Source of the DNA: Robiginitomaculum sp.
Lineage (GTDB): Bacteria; Pseudomonadota; Alphaproteobacteria; Caulobacterales; Maricaulaceae
Length of the DNA: 49,948 nt
NCBI GenBank assembly: GCA_016763315.1
Contig: JAESTZ010000091.1
Span: 1 to 49,948 of the forward strand
Reading direction: 5' to 3'
Under the pieces are notes generated by a model, which saw only the letters and a program-made list of their open reading frames with translations, made no database searches and was not told the origin of the DNA. Below are positions 34,364-41,076 of the stretch, piece by piece. The position numbers and the translations under genes were made by a program. Position 1 is the first letter of the stretch, and each line of letters opens with the position of its first letter.

Positions 34364-34400
34364 AGAGTGTCTTCGGTTCAATATGAACCGAAGACACTCT
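34364..34400. repeat. Perfect 17-bp quasi-palindrome with 3-base loop
   Basis: AGAGTGTCTTCGGTTCA (34364-34380), loop ATA, then its exact complement (34384-34400). It lies between the terminator and the family 1 repeat upstream of the serine hydrolase. A short AT-rich tract (ATATTTT) follows, so it may be a second terminator. Confidence 0.85.
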
Positions 34401-34415
34401 AACTTATATTTTGTC

Positions 34416-34460
34416 GCATTTTCTTGCCGCAAAACCGGATCCACTTTTGCTCGAAAATGC
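34416..34460 (+). repeat. Family 1 hairpin repeat, copy E
   Basis: Arms GCATTTTC (34416-34423) and GAAAATGC (34453-34460) are perfectly complementary around AAAACCGGATCCACTTTT. The right arm ends six bases before the serine hydrolase ATG, so the hairpin occupies the ribosome-binding region. Confidence 0.85.
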
Positions 34461-34466
34461 TCGCAT

Positions 34467-35612
34467 ATGAAAAATGATCTTCCTTTATCTGGTGCCATTG
34501 CTCCTGGCTTTGATGCGGTGCGCGATGAATTTGTTTCTCTGTTCACCGAAGAAATTGAACGCGGCGGAGCGGTGGCGGTATATCTTGACGGCCAATTAGT
34601 CGTTGATTTGGTCGCGGGCTGGGCGGATCGTGCTTGTGAGACTGCATTTTCCACTAACCATATTGTTCCGGTGTTTTCTTGCTCCAAAGCAATATCCTCA
34701 CTGGTTATCGCCAGCTTGGTCGAGCAAGAGGTTTTATCATACAGCCAAAAAGTCAGTGACATTTGGCCAGAATTTGCCGCACAAGGAAAAGCCGATATTA
34801 CTGTCGGGCAAGTATTATCACATCAAGCTGGCTTGGTCGGGATCGAGGCTCCGTGGCAGGCAGAAGACTGGTTTGATTGGGATAAAACTTGCGAGCGATT
34901 GGCAGCAATGAAGCCTATGTGGGCGCTTGGCGATGGCTCCGGTTATCATCCGATAAGTTGGGGCTATCTGGCTGGCGAGATAGTATTGCGGGCAACAAAT
35001 GGCCGCAGCATTGGCACTATCTTGCGTGAAGACTTTTGCCAACCAAACAATATTGATTTCATGATTGGCCTTCCGGACGCAGAACATGGCCGGGTGGCGC
35101 AAACTTCCAAGCCAACTCGTATTCCATCTGGATTTGCCAATGCCAATGAGTTCCAGCAATTAGCCTTTCTAAAACCATGGTCATCACCGGGACGCAAAGG
35201 TGGCGCAGCATGGCGGCGCATGGAAATACCCTCGGCCAATGGTCACGGAACCGCCAAAGCCATGGCACAACTAATCAGTCTTTTTGCTGGTGACGGAACG
35301 CTTGGAGGCAAACAAATTATTGGCGAAAAAACCAGAACGGATGCAATGCTTGAGCGGGTTTGCGGCCAAGATAGAGTATTGCCGCACGAGCTTGGTTTTG
35401 GTGCGGGGCTTATTTGCAATAGCAAAACCCGCCATGTTTATGGCCCCGGTGATAATACTGTTGGCCATACCGGTTTTGGTGGTTCGGTATTATTTGCTGA
35501 CCCCGATAAGCGGCTATCATTTGGCTATGTCACCACCAAACAAGATAGCGAATTGGTCAAAGACGTGCGCGCCGCCAGACTTACCAAAGCGGTATATGAG
35601 TGTTTGTTGTAA
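34467..35612 (+). CDS. Beta-lactamase-fold serine hydrolase (EstB-like)
   Basis: A 381-residue class C beta-lactamase-like hydrolase/esterase. The nucleophile motif SxxK is S71-C-S-K74 (VFSCSKAIS); a Tyr motif lies in GSGYHPISWGYLAGE, and the third motif in GHTGFGGSVLFADP. No signal peptide is seen, so it is probably a cytoplasmic esterase rather than an antibiotic resistance enzyme. The frame is open upstream to 34338, but that part runs through hairpin repeats and is not protein-like; the ATG giving MKNDLPLSG is used. No normal Shine-Dalgarno is visible because a repeat sits there. Confidence 0.87.
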   Translation: MKNDLPLSGAIAPGFDAVRDEFVSLFTEEIERGGAVAVYLDGQLVVDLVAGWADRACETAFSTNHIVPVFSCSKAISSLVIASLVEQEVLSYSQKVSDIWPEFAAQGKADITVGQVLSHQAGLVGIEAPWQAEDWFDWDKTCERLAAMKPMWALGDGSGYHPISWGYLAGEIVLRATNGRSIGTILREDFCQPNNIDFMIGLPDAEHGRVAQTSKPTRIPSGFANANEFQQLAFLKPWSSPGRKGGAAWRRMEIPSANGHGTAKAMAQLISLFAGDGTLGGKQIIGEKTRTDAMLERVCGQDRVLPHELGFGAGLICNSKTRHVYGPGDNTVGHTGFGGSVLFADPDKRLSFGYVTTKQDSELVKDVRAARLTKAVYECLL

Positions 35613-35640
35613 TTGAAAGTTAATTATTGTTAACTGGGAT

Positions 35641-36339
35641 ATGCAAAATAATCGACATGATGACATCATTCGTTTTTACGACATTCTTTCTCGATTAAAA
35701 GGACACTTCGGAGGAAACAGGCAGCTTCGCGCGTGTGCTGGGCGGTTGAGCTGGCCAATGCGAGGGGTCTACTTCTTTTTTGAGCCCGGTGAAGTCAGAA
35801 CAGATTCAGGAGACGGTCTTCGCGTGGTTCGTATTGGAACGCATGCCTTAAAGAATGGATCAAAAACCACCCTTTGGAATCGGTTATCGCAACATAAGGG
35901 TACAGTGAAATCAGGCGGAGGCAATCACCGAGGCTCAATTTTTCGTTTGATTGTTGGAACCGCCGACCAAGCGCGTCAGGAAACAGTTACCTCTTCTTGG
36001 GGTAAGGGAAGCTCTGCGCCGCGTGAAATACGGGACAAAGAGTTGCATCAAGAAAGGCGAGTGAGCCAAATTATCGGGAACATGCCGTTTCTTTGGTTGC
36101 CAATAGAAGATAGTGCCACACCTGAAAGCTTGCGTGGGGTTATTGAAAGAAATTCTATTGCTTTGTTAAGTAATTTCGAAAAGCAGAAAATTGACCCGCC
36201 CTCTTTGCAATGGCTTGGGGGCGATTGTGATAGAAAGAGAGTTCGGCTCTCCGGTTTGTGGAATTCAAACCATGTAAATGAAGATTACAATCCTGACTTT
36301 CTAAATGTTTTTGATCGTCTAGTTCAAGAAATGGAGTAA
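35641..36339 (+). CDS. GIY-YIG-like putative nuclease
   Basis: A 232-residue protein. MRGVYFFFEPGE (G42-V-Y44) followed 18 residues later by RVVRIGTHAL (R64-I-G66) matches the GIY...YIG core in spacing. LWNRLSQHKG supplies the conserved arginine (R81) and GVIERNSIALLSN the catalytic-type glutamate (E169) and following Asn. The insert with GGNHRGSIFRL is characteristic of this subgroup. GIY-YIG enzymes cut DNA in repair, homing and restriction. It forms a two-gene unit with the next gene and is set between ordinary metabolic genes. Function is inferred only from the motif pattern. Confidence 0.65.
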   Translation: MQNNRHDDIIRFYDILSRLKGHFGGNRQLRACAGRLSWPMRGVYFFFEPGEVRTDSGDGLRVVRIGTHALKNGSKTTLWNRLSQHKGTVKSGGGNHRGSIFRLIVGTADQARQETVTSSWGKGSSAPREIRDKELHQERRVSQIIGNMPFLWLPIEDSATPESLRGVIERNSIALLSNFEKQKIDPPSLQWLGGDCDRKRVRLSGLWNSNHVNEDYNPDFLNVFDRLVQEME

Positions 36340-36344
36340 GTGCT

Positions 36345-37001
36345 TTGATTGTCGTAATTCAATGTGCAGCTAGTAAACAGTCTCATGCAGGTTCATTACA
36401 AAGAGAGGATGGGACGAAAGTTCTATTTGTTGCTAAACCTGAATTAGCTCCAGCAGCTAACAATACTTCTTATGCTTGCCCAGATGATTTTGCGAGTTCT
36501 GATGTTACTTGGAGGGAGGAGCTTTTATCTTATAATGAAACGAAAATAGAGAATCCGCAAAAGCTATTGCCAGCGTGGGAGCTTTATCGAAACCCTGCTT
36601 ATGCGGGGTTAGTGAATAAATTTGGAAAAGAAAAAGTCTATATTTTATCAGCTGGTTGGGGGCTAATTGCTGCAGATTTTCTTACACCTGTGTATGATAT
36701 TACTTTTAGTGGCTCGGCAGAAAAGTATAAACGAAGAGGAAAGAAAGATAATTATGCCGATTTTCGCATGTTGCAGTCAGCAGATAATGAGCCAGTTATT
36801 TTCCTAGGTGGTAAAGATTATATTCCATTATTTTGTCACTTAACCAGTCATTTAAACACCAAAAGAGTAGTGATATACAATTCAAAGAATAAACTTTTTG
36901 CTCCGGGGTGCAGTATGAGTTTGTATAAAACGACTACCCGTACGAATTGGCATTATAAATGCGCGCAAGCAATTATAGATAATGAGTTTGTGATCACCTA
37001 A
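36345..37001 (+). CDS. YaaA/DUF6884-like protein
   Basis: A 218-residue protein that begins with a hydrophobic strand and VIQCAASK, and has KVYILSAGWGLIAADFLTPV near residues 97-116. That pattern (strand, S-A-x-x-G-L-x-x-x-D/P, then Y-D) resembles DUF6884 phage/island proteins and, more distantly, LSGLYGVLRPLDIIQPY of YaaA. EPVIFLGGKDYIPLF and a final helix follow. The start is TTG with GGAG eight bases upstream, five bases after the GIY-YIG-like stop. It looks more AT-rich than its neighbours. The activity is unknown. Confidence 0.6.
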   Translation: MIVVIQCAASKQSHAGSLQREDGTKVLFVAKPELAPAANNTSYACPDDFASSDVTWREELLSYNETKIENPQKLLPAWELYRNPAYAGLVNKFGKEKVYILSAGWGLIAADFLTPVYDITFSGSAEKYKRRGKKDNYADFRMLQSADNEPVIFLGGKDYIPLFCHLTSHLNTKRVVIYNSKNKLFAPGCSMSLYKTTTRTNWHYKCAQAIIDNEFVIT

Positions 37002-37944
37002 ACCGCCTTTGCAACCAGCTAACCATCAGGTTTGATAATTCTTCCGGTGCTTCCCATTGCGTCCAATGGCCGCTGTTTTTGATCACATGAACTTCGAGAT
37101 CAGCAATTCTATCTTCCATGCCGTCAATCAATTTTGGCGGCAGGAAAAAATCCAGATCCGCTCCGATCATCAAGCTTGGTTGATGTACGGTGTAATCGAC
37201 ACCGGCCATACGTTTCCAGTTGGCGGTTAGATTGCGATAATAATTGATGCCGCCGGTAAAACCGGATTTGGCATAAGTGCTCGCAAAAATCGCTCGCTCA
37301 TCTTTGGGCATGACCAATGTGTTTTCTTCTGCACCGGTGAAATTGGCAAACCGCGTGAAAAAATGCGTGGCCGTAGCAGGGGTGCTGGATGTTTTATTTA
37401 GCGGTGGTTTGCCAAAGATAAAATCAAAAAACTCTTCTTCGCGGCCAGTAAACACACTTTCGGCAAACTCAGGTTCCTGAAAGCGGACAATGTAATTATC
37501 ATCACCAAAGAATTTTTTGAATAGCTCAACCGGATCAACGGGCGCGCGCGGGCTGTGCGGAGTATTTACTCCGATAAGTCCGGCAACCCGATCGGGAACC
37601 AGCAATGCTGCCGGCCATGAAATAAAACCGCCCCAATCATGGCCAACCCAGATGGCTTTTTCCACGTCCAACGCATCAAGCAATCCGGTCATATCAGCCA
37701 GCAAAATATCAATACCATAAGCATCAATTTCTTGCGGACAGTCGGAGCCACCAAACCCACGCATATCTGGCGCAATCACGTAAAATCCAGCTTTGGCTAA
37801 AGCTGCCATTTGATGTTTCCATGATCTGGCAAGCTCTGGCCAACCGTGCAGTAACAAAACCGCAACGCCATCAGGTGAGCCAGCCAAATGAACCGATAGT
37901 TCAATACCATTACTGGCAATACGTCTTGGTTTAGGGAAGTTCAT
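36994..37944 (-). CDS. Alpha/beta hydrolase, epoxide hydrolase-like
   Basis: A 316-residue alpha/beta hydrolase: oxyanion motif HGWPE (33-37), nucleophile D103 in VGHDWGG, and catalytic H293 in NSGHWTQWE. An Asp nucleophile with HGxP is typical of soluble epoxide hydrolases and haloalkane dehalogenase relatives; the HGWPE form favours epoxide hydrolase. I start at MNFPKPRR because GGAG lies six bases upstream; the in-frame ATG four codons earlier contains that site, and the longer frame runs into a repeat. It converges on the YaaA-like gene with an 8-bp overlap. Confidence 0.88.
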   Translation of the reverse strand: MNFPKPRRIASNGIELSVHLAGSPDGVAVLLLHGWPELARSWKHQMAALAKAGFYVIAPDMRGFGGSDCPQEIDAYGIDILLADMTGLLDALDVEKAIWVGHDWGGFISWPAALLVPDRVAGLIGVNTPHSPRAPVDPVELFKKFFGDDNYIVRFQEPEFAESVFTGREEEFFDFIFGKPPLNKTSSTPATATHFFTRFANFTGAEENTLVMPKDERAIFASTYAKSGFTGGINYYRNLTANWKRMAGVDYTVHQPSLMIGADLDFFLPPKLIDGMEDRIADLEVHVIKNSGHWTQWEAPEELSNLMVSWLQRRFR

Positions 37945-37977
37945 TGTATACTCCATCGATCCAAAAGTGGGTACGGA

Positions 37978-38028
37978 GCAATCCTCAGTAAAAGTGGGCA
38001 CCGGTTTTACGGCAAAGGATTGCGACCA
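37978..38028 (-). repeat. Family 1 hairpin repeat, copy B
   Basis: Arms GCAATCCT (37978-37985) and AGGATTGC (38016-38023); core identical to copy A. A partial extra core (AAAAGTGGGTAC) sits just before it at 37963-37974. It lies directly upstream of the epoxide hydrolase-like gene. Confidence 0.85.
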
Positions 38029-38066
38029 CTAAGATTATTTTTAGTTAAGTTGATGGATCACAAAGA

Positions 38067-38113
38067 GAAAGTATACTAAAACATCGATTAATCCGGTGTT
38101 TTAGTATACTTTC
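38067..38113 (-). terminator. Perfect 17-bp hairpin overlapping the rarD stop codon
   Basis: GAAAGTATACTAAAACA (38067-38083) is the exact complement of 38097-38113, which contains the last rarD codons and its TAA. Three more pairs (one wobble) extend inward. Loop about 7-13 bases. Read from rarD, it could end the transcript or protect the mRNA 3' end, though no U-tract follows. Confidence 0.6.
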
Positions 38114-38979
38114 CTTTTGCGGATCAAGTCCCAACTATAGATCGCTAATGCCAACCAGATCAAAACAAATGTGGTAATGCTTTGTAGGGTAAATTCTTCA
38201 CCATAGAAAATTGCAAAACCAAATTGCAGGCTTGGCGCTAGATATTGGATCAGACCGACAGTGGACAGATCAAGCCTTCGCGCGCCAAAGGAAAATAAGA
38301 ACAACGGAACTGCGGTTAACAGCCCACTAAATATCAATAAGGCTGGAGATATTAAACCGGTGCCTACAAAGTGGCCTTGTCCGGTGCTTTGTAGCCAAAA
38401 CACGCCGACCAACAAGAACGGGGATAGCATAAGAGTTTCAACGAACAGGCCGGGGCCGGCTTCGGCTTGGACAACTTTACGTAAAATTCCATAAACCCCG
38501 AAAGTAAAAGCCAAGGACAATGCCAGCCACGGAACGCTGCCAACAATTATGATCTGGTTAGCAACCCCTAAGGCCGCCAAGCCAACAGCAAACCAACGCC
38601 AGCGGTTAAGGCGTTCTTGTAAAAAAGCAAACCCTAATAGCACATTGACCAAAGGGTTGATAAAATAACCAAGGCTGGCTTGGGCTATATGTTCATTCAT
38701 TGCCGCCCATGCAAATGCAAACCAGTTAAACGCCACCATCACCGAAGTAATTGCCAAAATGCCCAAGACTTTTGGGCGCGCCATTATTGCTTTTACTTCC
38801 GAGAATTTTTTGGTCAGTAGTAATAATAAACCAACAATCAGGCACGCCCATATTGCCCGATGGAAACTGATTTCTAGTGCAGTTACCGGCGGCAGATATT
38901 TGAAATATATTGGTGAAACACCCCAGACAAAAAACGCGGCAAAAGTGGCTAGAAAGCCAATCTTACTACCAGAATTCAC
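38101..38979 (-). CDS. rarD: RarD-type EamA transporter
   Basis: A 292-residue inner-membrane protein with about ten helices of the duplicated EamA fold. RarD features are FFVWGVSPIYFKYL, EISFHRAIWA, FNWFAFAWAAMNEHIAQASLGYFINPL and QYLAPSLQFGFAI. RarD is named for chloramphenicol sensitivity; its substrate is not established. The start is GTG, overlapping the asd stop by four bases (GTGA), so it is translated with asd. Confidence 0.93.
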   Translation of the reverse strand: MNSGSKIGFLATFAAFFVWGVSPIYFKYLPPVTALEISFHRAIWACLIVGLLLLLTKKFSEVKAIMARPKVLGILAITSVMVAFNWFAFAWAAMNEHIAQASLGYFINPLVNVLLGFAFLQERLNRWRWFAVGLAALGVANQIIIVGSVPWLALSLAFTFGVYGILRKVVQAEAGPGLFVETLMLSPFLLVGVFWLQSTGQGHFVGTGLISPALLIFSGLLTAVPLFLFSFGARRLDLSTVGLIQYLAPSLQFGFAIFYGEEFTLQSITTFVLIWLALAIYSWDLIRKRKVY

Positions 38980-40001
38980 GCGACTAATATTCCACGATTA
39001 AGCAGCAGTTCTGCAATTTGCACCGCATTCAATGCCGCACCTTTGCGTAAATTATCGCTAACCACCCACATATTAAGACCATGTTTGACGGTTTTGTCTT
39101 CTCTGATCCGCGAGACATAAACCGCAAATTCACCAGAGACTTCAACCGGAGTGATATAACCGCCGTCTTCGTGCTTATCGATCACCATCATACCGGGGCT
39201 AGTGCGCAATAGTGACTTGGCCTTAGCAGCACTTAATGGTTTTGCCATTTCAATATTTATCGCTTCCGAATGGCCGGAAAACACCGGAACCCTAACACAA
39301 GTGACATTGACTTTAATTTTTGCATCAAGAATTTTCGCGGTTTCCTTGACCATTTTTTGTTCTTCTTTGGTGTCGCCACTGCCATCATCAAGAAAATCAT
39401 CAACCTGCGGAATAACATTAAAGGCGATTTGTTTATGGAACACTTGTCTTTCCACCGGATCATTGACAAATAATCCACGGGTCTGGTTCCACAATTCATC
39501 CATGGCTGCCTTACCTGCGCCAGAGACCGATTGGTAGGTGGAAACATTGATCCGTTTAATTCCAACAAGGTCGTGGATCGGCTTTAATGCCACCATCATT
39601 TGAATGGTCGAACAATTTGGGTTGGCAATAATGTTTTTCGTCCTTGCGCCCATTACTGCGTCTGCGTTCACTTCGGGAACAATAAGCGGCACGCCCTCAT
39701 CCATACGAAAGGCTGAAGAATTATCAATAACCAATGCGCCATCACGGGCAATACGCGGCGCCCATTGTTTTGCCATTTCACCAGAGGTTGCCATTAGCAC
39801 CAGATCTATTTTGGTGAAGTCAAAGGTTTCAATGTTCTCGCATTTTAGAGTTTTATCACCGAAACTTACCTCGCGACCAAGGCTTTTGCGCGAAGCCAGA
39901 ACATGTAGCTTTTTAAGCGGAAATAAACGCTCGGCCAAAATGGTCAGCATTTCGCGGCCAACATTTCCGGTGGCACCGATGATTGCAACATTGATAGACA
40001 T
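38976..40001 (-). CDS. asd: Aspartate-semialdehyde dehydrogenase
   Basis: NADPH-dependent enzyme reducing aspartyl phosphate to aspartate semialdehyde, the branch point to lysine/DAP, threonine and methionine. NADP motif GATGNVGREML starts at residue 10; catalytic C130 lies in NPNCSTIQM; STYQSVSGAGKAAMDE and HSEAINIE complete the active site. Length 341 is normal. It is followed by rarD (coupled), with dapF upstream on the same strand across a family 1 repeat, so two DAP-pathway genes are neighbours. Confidence 0.97.
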   Translation of the reverse strand: MSINVAIIGATGNVGREMLTILAERLFPLKKLHVLASRKSLGREVSFGDKTLKCENIETFDFTKIDLVLMATSGEMAKQWAPRIARDGALVIDNSSAFRMDEGVPLIVPEVNADAVMGARTKNIIANPNCSTIQMMVALKPIHDLVGIKRINVSTYQSVSGAGKAAMDELWNQTRGLFVNDPVERQVFHKQIAFNVIPQVDDFLDDGSGDTKEEQKMVKETAKILDAKIKVNVTCVRVPVFSGHSEAINIEMAKPLSAAKAKSLLRTSPGMMVIDKHEDGGYITPVEVSGEFAVYVSRIREDKTVKHGLNMWVVSDNLRKGAALNAVQIAELLLNRGILVA

Positions 40002-40092
40002 TAGTTCTTTATCCTGTTTCTGGGGGAGTAAAATTGCATTATATTCAAAACACCGAATTGGGCTATGGTTCGAGCATAAATTTCTTTAGCAA

Positions 40093-40139
40093 TCCATCAA
40101 CTTATCCAAAAACCGGTACCCACTTTTTGGGTCGATGGA
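40093..40139 (+). repeat. Family 1 hairpin repeat, copy F
   Basis: TCCATC (40093-40098) and GATGGA (40134-40139) flank AAAAACCGGTACCCACTTTTT. The arm sequence differs from all other copies but is self-complementary. Lies between dapF and asd. Confidence 0.8.
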
Positions 40140-40150
40140 GTATAGCAAAC

Positions 40151-40987
40151 TTAAAGCGGTACGTCTCCGGTAAATTCCAGCTTTATCGGCCCGCTCATCA
40201 ATACATGATCATCGCTTTTGCGCCATTCAATTTCCAACTCGCCGCCATCAACAATAATTTTGGCTTTGCGCTCGGTAAATCCACGGCGGCTGGCGGCGAC
40301 CAAGGCGGCGCAAGCTCCGGTGCCGCAGGCCTTGGTCAAGCCGGCTTCGCGCTCCCATACCCGCAGGCGAATTTCGGTTTTTGAGAGAATTTGCGCAAAA
40401 CCAATATTGGCTTGTTCAGGGAATAACGGGTGAAACTCCAGCATCGACCCTAAGGTTTCAACGGCGGTTTTTTCGACATCATCAACAAAGAACACCGCGT
40501 GCGGATTGCCCATATTGACAGCACCGGGCAGCGCAAGAACCGGCGCATCAATCGGTCCGATTTGCAGGTCAATCCCTCTGGTATCCATGCGCTCTTCTAG
40601 TGGTATTTCTTCCCAGTCCAGTTTTGGTTTGCCCATATCGACGGTTACCATATGTTCACCGGCACGGGTGGCAATCAGCGTTCCGGCTTTGGTATCTATC
40701 AAAATTTTATCGCGGCCGGTTTCTTCCATAATCAACCAAGCAACGCACCTTGTGCCATTACCACAGGCTCCGACCTCATTGCCTTTGGAATTCCATATCC
40801 GCATGAAAATATCACTGTTTGGCGAAACAGGTTGTTCAATGGCTAATAGTTGATCGCAGCCGTCGCCAGTTGCCGGATCGCTAATGGCTATGATTTTATC
40901 GTGCTCAAGAACCAGTGGGTTACCAAGTTCCCTTGCATCGAAAATGGCAAATTCATTGCCGCAGCCGTTCATTTTCCAAAATTTCAT
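40151..40987 (-). CDS. dapF: Diaminopimelate epimerase
   Basis: PLP-independent epimerase making meso-DAP for peptidoglycan and lysine, 278 residues. The two catalytic cysteines are C75 (ACGNGTRC) and C221 (ACGTGAC). MKFWKMNGCGNEF at the N-terminus and NPHAVFFVDD are family motifs. In many alphaproteobacteria dapF lies just upstream of mtaB-ftsY; here it is 37 kb away, next to asd. Confidence 0.97.
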   Translation of the reverse strand: MKFWKMNGCGNEFAIFDARELGNPLVLEHDKIIAISDPATGDGCDQLLAIEQPVSPNSDIFMRIWNSKGNEVGACGNGTRCVAWLIMEETGRDKILIDTKAGTLIATRAGEHMVTVDMGKPKLDWEEIPLEERMDTRGIDLQIGPIDAPVLALPGAVNMGNPHAVFFVDDVEKTAVETLGSMLEFHPLFPEQANIGFAQILSKTEIRLRVWEREAGLTKACGTGACAALVAASRRGFTERKAKIIVDGGELEIEWRKSDDHVLMSGPIKLEFTGDVPL

Positions 40988-41076
40988 AAGCTTTATTTAA
41001 TCTAAATGCCGCTGTACCCCAAGCCCGAATTTAGGTTATAAGCAAAACTGCTGTTAAAGTTTATTTGGGGAAATTT

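Noticed and set aside
34467-35612. Beta-lactam resistance gene
   Set aside because: No signal peptide, and the motifs fit EstB-like esterases better than class C beta-lactamases.
36994-38001. Longer start for the epoxide hydrolase-like gene
   Set aside because: The extra codons run into family 1 repeat DNA; ATG at 37944 has a proper GGAG.
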